Below are positions 7,214 to 14,661 of a stretch of 18,541 bases of DNA, piece after piece (position 1 is the first letter of the stretch; each line of letters begins with the position of its first letter). This DNA is from Pseudomonadota bacterium (lineage in GTDB: Bacteria; Pseudomonadota; Alphaproteobacteria; Rhizobiales; Hyphomicrobiaceae), in assembly GCA_023416575.1 (NCBI GenBank), contig JAEZHL010000022.1, positions 1 through 18,541 on the forward strand, read 5' to 3'. Below the pieces are notes generated by a model. It was not told the DNA's origin, searched no databases, and saw only the letters and a list, made by a program, of their open reading frames with translations. Made by a program: the position numbers and the translations under genes.

Positions 7214-8023
7214 ATGACCGACCGTTTCGCCCAATACCAGGCGCTGAAGTTCGCGCGGCCGCGGCCGCGGATCCTGGAGGTGATCCTATCGAAACCGGGA
7301 CGGCTGAATGCGTTGGATGAAACCGGCCATCGTGAGCTCGCCGATGTCTGGCGCGATATCGACAAGGATCCGGATACGGCCGTCGTGGTGCTCCGTGGCG
7401 AGGGTGGCGCCTTCAGCGCCGGCGGTGACCTCGACATGATCGAGCGCATGGCGGAGGACTGGTCCGTGCGATCTCGCGTTTGGAAGGAGGCCAGCGACCT
7501 CGTCTACAACATCATCAACTGCTCGAAGATCGTGGTCACCGCCATCGAGGGCCCCTGTGTCGGCGCCGGCCTTGCCGCGGCCATGGTCTCAGACATCACG
7601 ATCGCCGGCCGCAGAGCGCGCATCATCGACGGACACACGCGGCTCGGCGTGGCAGCCGGGGATCATGCCGCCATCGTGTGGCCGCTGCTCTGTGGCATGG
7701 CCAAAGCCAAATACTACCTGCTGACCTGCGATGCCCTGACCGGCGAGGAAGCCGAGCGGATCGGTCTCGTCTCGAAGGTGGTCGATGACGACAAGGTGGT
7801 CGAGACCGCGCTGCAGGTTGCCGAGCGACTGGCCGATGGACCGCAGGCGGCGCTGCGTTGGACCAAGCACGCGCTCAACAACTGGCTGCGCCTCGCCGGC
7901 CCGACTTTCGATGCCTCGCTGGCACTCGAGTTCCTGGGCTTTTCTGGCCCGGAGCTCAAGGAAGGTCTAGCGTCGCTGAAGGAGAAGCGCAGACCGAAAT
8001 TCGGAACGGATGATCCGTTCTGA
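7214..8023 (+). CDS. Enoyl-CoA hydratase/isomerase (crotonase) family protein
   Basis: 269 residues from the ATG at 7214, preceded by GAGGAAAG; a longer in-frame start adds 17 residues with no matching ribosome site. The crotonase fold is shown by the two oxyanion-hole segments, GAFSAGGDL (65-73) and GPCVGAGL (113-120), and by the closing LTGEEAERIGLVSKVV segment (175-190). The two glutamates used for hydration in classical enoyl-CoA hydratase (Glu144 and Glu164 of the rat enzyme) align with Ala121 and His141 here. Asp150 in AAGDHAA is a possible alternative acid/base. The protein probably binds an acyl-CoA but may not be a standard beta-oxidation hydratase; isomerase, hydrolase, decarboxylase or dehalogenase activities exist in the superfamily. 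It is predicted to be cytoplasmic. A low-GC membrane protein gene follows 128 bases later with its own probable promoter. Confidence 0.85.
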   Translation: MTDRFAQYQALKFARPRPRILEVILSKPGRLNALDETGHRELADVWRDIDKDPDTAVVVLRGEGGAFSAGGDLDMIERMAEDWSVRSRVWKEASDLVYNIINCSKIVVTAIEGPCVGAGLAAAMVSDITIAGRRARIIDGHTRLGVAAGDHAAIVWPLLCGMAKAKYYLLTCDALTGEEAERIGLVSKVVDDDKVVETALQVAERLADGPQAALRWTKHALNNWLRLAGPTFDASLALEFLGFSGPELKEGLASLKEKRRPKFGTDDPF

Positions 8024-8054
8024 AGGGCCAGGATCGTGATGTGCGGGAACAGTT

Positions 8055-8124
8055 ATTCCGTGCCAATCAGGCAAATTCTCCCGGAAGTTTCTTGACAGCT
8101 CACGGAATGAGGCAGAATTTCCGG
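8055..8124 (+). promoter_or_regulatory. Candidate promoter/operator region with nested repeats
   Basis: A perfect -35 box TTGACA sits at 8092-8097. The best -10 is CAGAAT (8113-8118), 4 of 6 to consensus with a short 15-base spacer, so the promoter call is tentative. An 8-base perfect inverted repeat, ATTCCGTG (8055-8062) and CACGGAAT (8101-8108), brackets the -35 box. A second pair, CCGGAA (8081-8086) and TTCCGG (8119-8124), overlaps it. This arrangement would suit a regulator binding over the promoter of the small membrane protein gene that starts at 8152. Confidence 0.45.
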
Positions 8125-8151
8125 CCCCTCTTGCTCAGTGGGGAAACTGTC

Positions 8152-8535
8152 ATGACTGCGAGGTTGGATGCTTACTTCTTGTTGATCGCGATCCTCTATA
8201 TCGTCGCCGGGATCGGACTCGGCATCGGTATGGGAATTGCTGAGGACTTCACCTACATGCATCTGCATGCACACATAAACCTGGTCGGGTTCGTGATGCA
8301 TGGCTTCTTCGGCTTTGCGCATCGCCTGTGGCCGGGGCTCAGCCAATCTGCATTGGCAAAGCCTCAGTTCCTGATGTTCACCATTGGCGCCCCGATTTTC
8401 CTCGTGGGTCTGCCAGTTGCCCAGTTCCATGGCCAACCGATATTGGCGATCATCGGATCACTGCTCGTATTCGCAGCTTCCATTCTGTTTCTGATCATGT
8501 TCGCGGCGAAAATCCGCAATCCTGCGGCCGCATGA
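8152..8535 (+). CDS. Small four-helix membrane protein resembling haem-copper oxidase subunit I
   Basis: 127 residues from the ATG at 8152, preceded by GGGGAAA; the frame opens 37 codons earlier but that part covers the likely promoter. Four hydrophobic segments are visible (about residues 6-29, 38-59, 72-91 and 97-119). The second begins YMHLHAHINLVGF (35-47), a His-rich pattern very like the start of a helix in cytochrome oxidase and nitric-oxide reductase subunit I; His50 and His57 lie further along. At 127 residues it is far too short to be a complete 12-helix subunit. Free-standing proteins of this kind are often annotated as cytochrome c oxidase or cbb3 subunit I-like, with unproven function in haem or gas binding. 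Its composition, about 54% GC over 8161-8520 by my count, is clearly lower than its neighbours. Confidence 0.68.
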   Translation: MTARLDAYFLLIAILYIVAGIGLGIGMGIAEDFTYMHLHAHINLVGFVMHGFFGFAHRLWPGLSQSALAKPQFLMFTIGAPIFLVGLPVAQFHGQPILAIIGSLLVFAASILFLIMFAAKIRNPAAA

Positions 8536-8541
8536 ACGAAT

Positions 8542-8570
8542 GTTTCCGGCCGCTTGGATTGGCCGGAAAC
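8542..8570. terminator. Strong hairpin between convergent genes, probable two-way terminator
   Basis: A perfect 10-base inverted repeat (GTTTCCGGCC at 8542-8551, GGCCGGAAAC at 8561-8570) has a 9-base loop. It sits seven bases after the oxidase-like gene and about 50 bases beyond the stop of the convergent acylase gene. No long T run flanks either side, so termination may be weak or assisted; the position argues for a shared terminator. Confidence 0.6.
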
Positions 8571-8621
8571 TCTTCCACACGCAGCCTCGGATCGGCGGCC
8601 GACATCGCAACCGATCGCCGT

Positions 8622-11081
8622 CTAGCGGTGAGGTGGAGATGGCGGAACGAGTTGCCATTTCCCGATCGCGTCACGCTCGATGACGGCAGGATCGGTCCGG
8701 ATCTGGATATAGCCACCTTCGGCCCAGCGCGTCGCAAATGTCCGATAGTATCGCGAGAACGGATTGCCGGACTGCCCCGTCGGCTGCATGAACAATGAGC
8801 CATCGAGGTCTGCGAAGTCGTAGATCACCCGAAGAGTGGATGCATGCCGGTTTGCAAACGGCATCTCCCGGCCGAACTCCGTCACGCCGCGATTGAGCGT
8901 ATAAGGCCCACCCGGCGAAGGGCCTCCGACATTGAAATACCGGCCTACGAGCGGCAGCTCGCCAAAAACTTGATTCTCTCCGAGAGCGACGTGCGCCCTA
9001 CCCCAGGACCACTGCTGACGGTCGGCGCCGAACTCGATTTCGAGATCAAGAAGCGCCTGCCGCAACGATTTAGCCAACAGTTCGCCGCAGGTTTCTTTCA
9101 CGCCGGTCGTGATGTCGTCACACCAATCGCGGCTCGTTGCTTCACCCTTGAATATTCGAATCATCGCATTTGCGCGTGGACTGAAAAACAAGGGAAAAGC
9201 CGGCCCCAGCTCGTCGGCGAAAACGGCGCGAACCGTCTCCCGCAACCACGCCATGAAAATCAACGGTTCCGCGATGTCGGCCCGCATCGTGGCATCCCAG
9301 CGGCTCAACTTGTCGAGAACATCCTGATTCGCCACGACAGCCGGACGGGCCGTTTCGATCATCAGCGGAGCGAGCTCGGCGAATGCCGGTGAGAACACGT
9401 CGAGCTGTGCTGCCTGCATCGTCCTCATGTCGTGCCCCGACCGGCTGGTAACGATTTCCTCGACGCGGCGCGCGCGATAGTCAGCCTCCCAGTCGTAGGT
9501 GATGAGGTGCGGGTAGTCGTCGCCGACGATACGCGCGTTGGCCGTGCCGATGGCGCCCTGGGCCGGGTCGACGACGCGCGGAAGCTCCGTAGTGGGCACG
9601 AAGCCCTGCCAGTCGTATGTCGCGTCCCAGCCCGGAACGGGCGCGCGGCCGGCGATCCTGTTCTCCGGGTGCCGGATCGGCAGGCGCCCCGGTGCGATCA
9701 TGGCGATGCGACCCTCGGTGTCGGTGACGACCATGCTCTGCATCGGGACGACATAAAGCCGTGCCGCGCGTTCGAGATAGGCGGCGACGCTGCGGATGTT
9801 CAAATCCATCAGGCCGGCGGCAACCGTCGTGTCGTCATCGCTGAGGGCCGTCCATTGCAGGGCCGCGACGTACCCCGGCGCGAGGATCTGCCCGAGATTG
9901 CGGAAGCTCGCCGGCAATACGGGGCCGTGCCGGGTTCGGCGACGCTCGACATAGCGCGTCGGGCCATCCGCGACGCGGATCTCCATGATGGTGATGTCGA
10001 GGCGACGCCAGCCGTCGGGTGTCAGATACTCCTCGGGGTTGCTGGGATTGATGCGCTCAACGAAGATGTCCTGCACATCGGCTTCAGTATTGGTGAAGCC
10101 CCAGGCCAGCGTGTCGCCACGGCCGAGCACGACGACCGGCGTTCCGGGCAACGTCGCACCGACCACATTGGCGGGCCCCGCGGGAGCTTCGAGCGCGAGG
10201 TGCGCAAGATACCAGATCGACGGCGCGCTGAGCCGCAAGTGCGGATCGTTGGCGAGCAGCGGTTTGCCGGACACGGCCCGCGATCCCGCCAGCACCCAGC
10301 TGTTCGAGGCGCCAGCGCCGAAGAGCTCGTCGATTGCGGCCCTCTGCTCGCTAGGTGCCGCAGCAGGCAACCGGCGCAGCGGATAGAGCTGCGTGAGTTC
10401 CGGCAAGGGCGGCGGCCGTTCGGAGATGTTCAGTGGCATGACGTCGGCCATCTCGGCAGGAGACAGCCCTTGCGCGGCAAGCGTCAGCCGCTGAATCTCG
10501 GCGGCGATGTTGGTGCTGAGGTTGAGCGCCATGATCTTGGCGATGGTGACGCTGTCAGATGGCCGCCAAACCTCAGGGTCATGGCCGAGCAACAGGAACT
10601 CGGGCGGCAATCGCGACTCCAGCAGCCCCGTCCGCCGCTGGATAAAGGCATTGACGCCGGCCGCATACGCCTCGAGCAGCCGCCTCGCGTCAGCCGGGAG
10701 CGCCGTAAGGCTTCGCTCGGCATGGCCGCTGAGATCCAGGGTGCGCAGGAAAATGTCCGCATCGAGCGTCCGTTCGCCGAAGATCTCCGACAGGCGGCCC
10801 TGCCCGGCGCGGCGCAGCATCTCCATCTGCCAGAGGCGGTCTTGTGCGTGGGCAAAGCCGAGCCCGCGGTAAATGTCCTCGACGCTCGCGCCGGTGATGT
10901 GCGGCACGGCGTTGCTGTCGCGCACGATGGCAACGGGCTTCGTCAGGCCGTTGACAGCGATCGTTCCCGTCAGTGAAGGAATGGTCCCGGCGATTACCAG
11001 CGCCACGGCGGCGAGTGCCGCAGCCACGATCAGCGTGGCGTTGACGATCGAGCGCTTGATCCAAGCTCTGCTCTGACGCAT
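8622..11081 (-). CDS. Penicillin acylase family Ntn hydrolase
   Basis: 820 residues from the ATG at 11081; the frame runs 50 codons further upstream, but that extension would cover the terminator of the SDR gene and has no ribosome site I can see. An uncleaved-looking signal anchor lies at about residues 8-32. The alpha-chain part contains PVAIVRDSNAVPHI (49-62) and GFAHAQDRLWQMEMLRR (75-91), hallmarks of the family. The precursor should cut itself before Ser259 in GASNSWVLAG, making Ser259 the N-terminal nucleophile of the beta chain; LLANDPHL (275-282) follows as usual. Members hydrolyse amides such as penicillin side chains, cyclic beta-lactams or acyl-homoserine lactones; sequence alone does not decide among them. 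The expected location is the periplasm. The SDR gene lies upstream on the same strand but is separated by an intrinsic terminator, so this gene probably needs its own promoter. Confidence 0.92.
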   Translation of the reverse strand: MRQSRAWIKRSIVNATLIVAAALAAVALVIAGTIPSLTGTIAVNGLTKPVAIVRDSNAVPHITGASVEDIYRGLGFAHAQDRLWQMEMLRRAGQGRLSEIFGERTLDADIFLRTLDLSGHAERSLTALPADARRLLEAYAAGVNAFIQRRTGLLESRLPPEFLLLGHDPEVWRPSDSVTIAKIMALNLSTNIAAEIQRLTLAAQGLSPAEMADVMPLNISERPPPLPELTQLYPLRRLPAAAPSEQRAAIDELFGAGASNSWVLAGSRAVSGKPLLANDPHLRLSAPSIWYLAHLALEAPAGPANVVGATLPGTPVVVLGRGDTLAWGFTNTEADVQDIFVERINPSNPEEYLTPDGWRRLDITIMEIRVADGPTRYVERRRTRHGPVLPASFRNLGQILAPGYVAALQWTALSDDDTTVAAGLMDLNIRSVAAYLERAARLYVVPMQSMVVTDTEGRIAMIAPGRLPIRHPENRIAGRAPVPGWDATYDWQGFVPTTELPRVVDPAQGAIGTANARIVGDDYPHLITYDWEADYRARRVEEIVTSRSGHDMRTMQAAQLDVFSPAFAELAPLMIETARPAVVANQDVLDKLSRWDATMRADIAEPLIFMAWLRETVRAVFADELGPAFPLFFSPRANAMIRIFKGEATSRDWCDDITTGVKETCGELLAKSLRQALLDLEIEFGADRQQWSWGRAHVALGENQVFGELPLVGRYFNVGGPSPGGPYTLNRGVTEFGREMPFANRHASTLRVIYDFADLDGSLFMQPTGQSGNPFSRYYRTFATRWAEGGYIQIRTDPAVIERDAIGKWQLVPPSPPHR

Positions 11082-11160
11082 GGCCGCGTCCCCGCACGCG
11101 CTGATCCGGCAGCGATGACGGGGCGCCATCGCCTGAGATTGCTGAAACGCGCGCCGTGAG

Positions 11161-11182
11161 AAAAAGGTCCCCGCACGGACCT
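11161..11182 (-). terminator. Intrinsic terminator after the SDR gene
   Basis: Read on the minus strand, AGGTCC, a 6-base loop and GGACCT form a perfect 6-base stem followed directly by a run of T (AAAAA at 11161-11165 on the plus strand). It begins 8 bases past the SDR stop. This is the clearest factor-independent terminator in the window. Confidence 0.75.
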
Positions 11183-11190
11183 CACTCCGG

Positions 11191-11937
11191 TCAGCGCCCT
11201 CCGCCGATATCGACGTAGCTGTCGGTGACATAGGAGGCCTGTGGCGAGAGCAGCCACAGCACCGCCTCGGCCACCTCCTCCGGCTTGCCCGTCCGCCCCA
11301 GCGGAACGGTCGGCCCCAACCGGGCGAGCCGTTCCTTATCGCCCATGTCGTCGTGGATCTCCGTCTCGATCAGCCCCGGACGGACGGCGTTGACCCGGAT
11401 CCCCTGCGGCGCAAGCTCCAGGGCGAGGCCGCGCGTGAAGGTGTCGATCGCGCCCTTGGAGGCGGCGTAGGCCAGCGCGCCGTTGGGCCCGCCCAGGCGC
11501 GCTGCCGCCGACGACATGTTCACGATGGCGCCACCCTGGCCACCGAGCTTGGTGGACATGCGCTTCGCCGCCTCGCGCGCGCACAGGAACTGGCTCGAAA
11601 TGTTGACGCGCCACATCGTATCGAGCTCAGCCTGCCCGAACTCCGTGATTGGCTTGTTCCGGTGCACAATGCCCGCGTTGTTGAAGAGTGCGGTGACGGG
11701 TCCGAATTCCCGGTCCACCGTCTCGAACAACCGCACGACATCGGCCTCGACGCCGACATCCGCCTGGACGGCGATTGCCCGACCGCCAGCGCGCTCGATG
11801 TCGTCGACGACAGCCTGGGCGCGCTCCGGATTGCGGTTGTAGTTGACGGCGACGTGATAGCCCCGCGCGCCGCCGAGCCGTGCCGTCACGGCGCCGATCC
11901 CGCGACTACCGCCCGTGACGATGAGAATGCCCGCCAT
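11191..11937 (-). CDS. Short-chain dehydrogenase/reductase (SDR), classical type
   Basis: 248 residues, standard for a classical SDR. The ATG at 11937 has an excellent AGGAGG site; the frame extends 36 codons upstream, but that part looks like untranslated leader. The nucleotide-binding motif TGGSRGIG is at 8-15, Asp60 lies in the adenine-pocket position, NNAG is at 86-89, and the catalytic set is Ser142/143, Tyr157 and Lys161 (YAASK). The NYNRNPE segment after the second strand (32-38), with Asn and Arg in place of an acidic residue, favours NADP(H). The C-terminal VDIGGGR resembles the ending of FabG-like members. The substrate cannot be named. It is transcribed alone, with a terminator directly behind it, and diverges from the glucan gene. 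Confidence 0.9.
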   Translation of the reverse strand: MAGILIVTGGSRGIGAVTARLGGARGYHVAVNYNRNPERAQAVVDDIERAGGRAIAVQADVGVEADVVRLFETVDREFGPVTALFNNAGIVHRNKPITEFGQAELDTMWRVNISSQFLCAREAAKRMSTKLGGQGGAIVNMSSAAARLGGPNGALAYAASKGAIDTFTRGLALELAPQGIRVNAVRPGLIETEIHDDMGDKERLARLGPTVPLGRTGKPEEVAEAVLWLLSPQASYVTDSYVDIGGGR

Positions 11938-11990
11938 GCCTTCCTCCTGTACGACCCGTGCGCGCCGGGGCTGCCCCTTTTGACGTCCCT

Positions 11991-12015
11991 CCGGCGGGCA
12001 CTTCAAGAATGGTCG
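11991..12015 (-). promoter_or_regulatory. Intergenic motif, copy B (upstream of the SDR gene)
   Basis: On the minus strand this reads CATTCTTGAAGTGCC then CGCCGG, matching the motif before the DUF900 hydrolase at 13 of 15 positions. It lies about 55-78 bases before the SDR start and points toward it. It sits in the 293-base divergent spacer 11938-12230, where I otherwise see only an isolated TTGACA at 12178-12183 facing the glucan gene with no good -10 at normal spacing. Confidence 0.3.
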
Positions 12016-12230
12016 ATCGTAAGCCCATCGTGCGACGACATACAATTCCGTTGTGCAGGGCAGCCCTCCGGAGACCGTGGTGAAGGTGAAGCGGTGATTG
12101 GCAACTCCGGCGCCTCCTGGTTCGAAGTGACACCTCCAAACAGTTGGTGCAGAAAGCTAATTCTGAATGCCACACGATTGACAAACGTGCCTCGTCCAAG
12201 GCGCGTGGGAACAGCAGAGTGCAGGGTTGC

Positions 12231-13847
12231 ATGATGAAAGATGGTGTCGATCGCCGCGCGGTGATCGTCGGATGTGGTCGTGCGCTGCTCACGGCGCTTG
12301 CGGCCGGAGGTTTTGCATGGCCGGCGCAGTCAGCGAGCGGCCTGGCCTTTGGGCCCGGTGCGGCATTCTCGTATGACGGGCTGAAGGAGCGCGCGCGGGC
12401 GCTTGCGAAGGCCACCTATGTGCCGCCGCCCCGGCCAGCGCCTGAGATCGTGCAGCAGATCGACTACGCCGCGCACGGCACGCTCCGCTACAAGCCAGAG
12501 TACGCGCTGTTCGCCGAGGGTCCGGGCCAGTTCCCGGTGACCTTCTTCCACCTCGGCCAGTACTTCTCGAAAACGGTGCACATGCATGTCGTCGCCGGGG
12601 GCGAGGCGAAGGAGATCGTCTACCGGCCCGAGTACTTCGACATGCCGGCCAACTCACTTGCCCGCCAGCTTCCCGAGACGGCAGGGTTTGCCGGGTTCCG
12701 TCTGCAGGAAAACCGGAACGGCCATCCAGGCCGCCGCGAAGGCGAGACGCTCGACTGGCGCAAGAACGACTGGGTGGCCTTCCTCGGCGCCTCGTATTTC
12801 CGCGCCATCGGCTCCGAGTATCAGTACGGGATTTCGGCCCGCGGCATCGCCATCGACCCGGCCGTCGCCGGTGTCGCGGAGGAGTTCCCGGACTTCACCG
12901 ATTTCTACATCGAAACCCCGAAGGACGGCTCGAACGAGGTCACGCTCTACGCGCTGCTCGATGGCCCGAGCATCACGGGCGCCTTCCGGTTCGTGATGAG
13001 ACGCGAACAGGCCGTGACGATGGACGTGGAGCAGGAGATCCATCTGCGCCGCAGTGTCCATCGTCTGTGCATCGCGCCACTGACGTCGATGTATTGGTTC
13101 TCGGAGACGGTGAAGCCTCAGGCCATCGACTGGCGTCCGGAGGTGCACGACTCCGACGGCTTGGCGATGTGGACCGGATCGGGAGAGCGGATTTGGCGGC
13201 CGCTCAACAACCCGCCGCGGACAATCACCTCCGCGTTCAGCGACGAGAACCCGCGTGGCTTCGGCCTGATGCAGCGCGACCGCTCCGTCGAGAACTACCT
13301 CGACGGCGTCGCCTACGAGCGCCGCCCCTCGCTGTGGATCGAGCCGGTCGGCAGCTGGGGCAAGGGAACGGTGCAGCTCATCGAGATCCCGACCGACGAC
13401 GAGATCCACGACAACATCGTCGCCGCCTGGGTGCCGGCGGAGCCGGCGACGGCGGGCCAGTCCTACGCCTACCGTTACAAGCTCTACTGGCAGGCGGAAG
13501 AGCCGGATCCCGTTCCGTTGGCGCGGGCGGTGGCGCTGCGGATTGGCCGCGGCGGTGAGCCCGGCAAGCCGCGGCCGAGCGACAGGCGCAAGTTCGTCAT
13601 GGAGTTCCTGGGCGGGCCGCTCGTCAACCTGCCCAACGGCACGCTGCCCGAGGTCGTCATTACGACCTCCCGGGGCGAGACATCCCATGTCTTCACCGAG
13701 GCGGTGCCCAACGACGTCCCCGGCCATTGGCGCGCCCAGTTCGACCTCGCGGCTGACGGTTCCGAGCCGGTCGAGGTCAGGGTGTACCTGCGGCTTGCCG
13801 GCGAGCCGCTGTCTGAGACCGTACTCTGCCAGTATCACCCGTTCTGA
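12231..13847 (+). CDS. opgD: Periplasmic glucan biosynthesis protein, OpgG/OpgD (MdoG) family, Tat signal
   Basis: 538 residues from the first of two adjacent ATG codons (12231, 12234); the frame opens 29 codons earlier without family character. The N-terminus has twin arginines (residues 8-9, DRRAVIVG) and a hydrophobic stretch ending near PAQSA (about 35), a Tat-type signal. E. coli OpgD uses Tat while OpgG uses Sec, so the signal favours the OpgD name, although the two paralogues are hard to separate outside enterobacteria. The mature part begins with FSYDGLKERARALA (46-59) and continues through IDYAAHGTLRYKPE, the usual MdoG start, to a C-terminal Ig-like region. The family shapes osmoregulated periplasmic glucans, affecting osmotic adaptation and host interaction. 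No glucosyltransferase gene (opgH or ndvB) is adjacent. Confidence 0.88.
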   Translation: MMKDGVDRRAVIVGCGRALLTALAAGGFAWPAQSASGLAFGPGAAFSYDGLKERARALAKATYVPPPRPAPEIVQQIDYAAHGTLRYKPEYALFAEGPGQFPVTFFHLGQYFSKTVHMHVVAGGEAKEIVYRPEYFDMPANSLARQLPETAGFAGFRLQENRNGHPGRREGETLDWRKNDWVAFLGASYFRAIGSEYQYGISARGIAIDPAVAGVAEEFPDFTDFYIETPKDGSNEVTLYALLDGPSITGAFRFVMRREQAVTMDVEQEIHLRRSVHRLCIAPLTSMYWFSETVKPQAIDWRPEVHDSDGLAMWTGSGERIWRPLNNPPRTITSAFSDENPRGFGLMQRDRSVENYLDGVAYERRPSLWIEPVGSWGKGTVQLIEIPTDDEIHDNIVAAWVPAEPATAGQSYAYRYKLYWQAEEPDPVPLARAVALRIGRGGEPGKPRPSDRRKFVMEFLGGPLVNLPNGTLPEVVITTSRGETSHVFTEAVPNDVPGHWRAQFDLAADGSEPVEVRVYLRLAGEPLSETVLCQYHPF

Positions 13848-14013
13848 CGCTCGGCAGCGGTCACTGGCCGCGTTACCGGGGATGTATGATTGCATCGGGG
13901 AGTGAGGGGGCGAGCTGCGCCCTTTCGAAATGCCCGGGCAATGGCTTGCCGCCGGGGAGAGGCGCGGCCAAATTGCTGTTGCGGTCCAGCCCAGCCGTTA
14001 CGAAAAAGGGAAG

Positions 14014-14661
14014 ATGTCCCAGCGGCGCTCCTCGATCCTGCTCACCGGCTTCGGCCCCTTCCCCGGGGTGCCGGAGAACGTCACCACACGGCTCGTGCCG
14101 AAATTGGCGAGCCTGGCGCGCAGGCGGTGGCGCGGGCATCACATCGAAGCGGCCGTACTACCGACTGAGTGGCGCGCCGGTCCCGCTGCCGTCGCGGAGC
14201 TGCTCGACGCGCTTAAGCCGGCCGTCGTGCTGCATTTTGGCGTGGCGCGGACGTCCGTCGGTTTCACCATCGAATCGCGCGGACTCAATCGCGCGCGACT
14301 CATCACGGATGCCGCTGGACTCCTGCCACCGTCCGGACGCCTGTCACTGGCCGGTCCTGACGTGCTCGCGGCCAGCATTCCGACGGCGCGCATCATCGAG
14401 CGCCTGCGCCGGCGGTCGCTGCCCGTCAGCCTTTCGCATGATGCCGGCGGCTATCTGTGCAACGCGGTGCTCTATGGCTCACTCGAGCGGGCACTTAGCG
14501 CTGCGTGGCCGATGCGCAGCGGCTTCATCCATCTGCCGCCCGCCCTCCGTGATGCCGCAGATGTCGCACCCCGGCGGACTGCCGTTCGCCTCGATTGGGA
14601 TCAGGCGCTGGAAGGCAGCCTCGAGATCCTCGCCGCGACCCTCGGCCAACCTGTCGCCTAA
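14014..14661 (+). CDS. pcp: Pyroglutamyl peptidase I-like protein (peptidase C15)
   Basis: 215 residues from the ATG at 14014, equal to the normal Pcp length; AAGGGAAG lies just before it, rather close. An upstream in-frame ATG at 13930 would add 28 residues. The catalytic set is complete: Glu87 in TIESRGLN, Cys149 in AGGYLCNAVLYG and His173 in GFIHLP. The N-terminal TGFGPFPGVPEN replaces the more common TGFEPFGG-type motif, and the region after Glu87 has diverged from well-known members, so substrate preference may differ. The family removes pyroglutamate from peptide N-termini in the cytoplasm. The gene follows the glucan gene after 166 bases that hold no other gene. Its last four bases overlap the stop of the convergent asparaginase gene. 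Confidence 0.82.
   Translation: MSQRRSSILLTGFGPFPGVPENVTTRLVPKLASLARRRWRGHHIEAAVLPTEWRAGPAAVAELLDALKPAVVLHFGVARTSVGFTIESRGLNRARLITDAAGLLPPSGRLSLAGPDVLAASIPTARIIERLRRRSLPVSLSHDAGGYLCNAVLYGSLERALSAAWPMRSGFIHLPPALRDAADVAPRRTAVRLDWDQALEGSLEILAATLGQPVA

Noticed and set aside
8004..8020. Palindrome GAACGGAT-G-ATCCGTTC at the end of the crotonase gene
   Set aside because: The 7-base stem with a 3-base loop lies inside coding sequence just before the stop and is not followed by a T run; it could be chance, so I did not call a terminator.
9432..10976. 514-codon open frame on the plus strand, antisense to the acylase gene
   Set aside because: It lies wholly inside the well-supported penicillin acylase gene, is rich in Arg and Asp with no recognisable motif, and is the kind of antisense frame that high-GC genes with G/C third positions produce.
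12178..12183. Perfect TTGACA facing the glucan gene
   Set aside because: At 15-19 bases downstream I see only GC-rich sequence with no acceptable -10 box.
13857..13871. GC-rich hairpin (GCGGTC / GGCCGC) just after the glucan gene
   Set aside because: Six pairs including a G-T, a 3-base loop and no following T run. It is too weak to call a terminator in DNA of this GC content.
12654..13895. 413-codon open frame antisense to the OpgG/OpgD gene
   Set aside because: It overlaps a clear family member on the other strand and shows only Arg/Leu/Val-rich composition without any domain.
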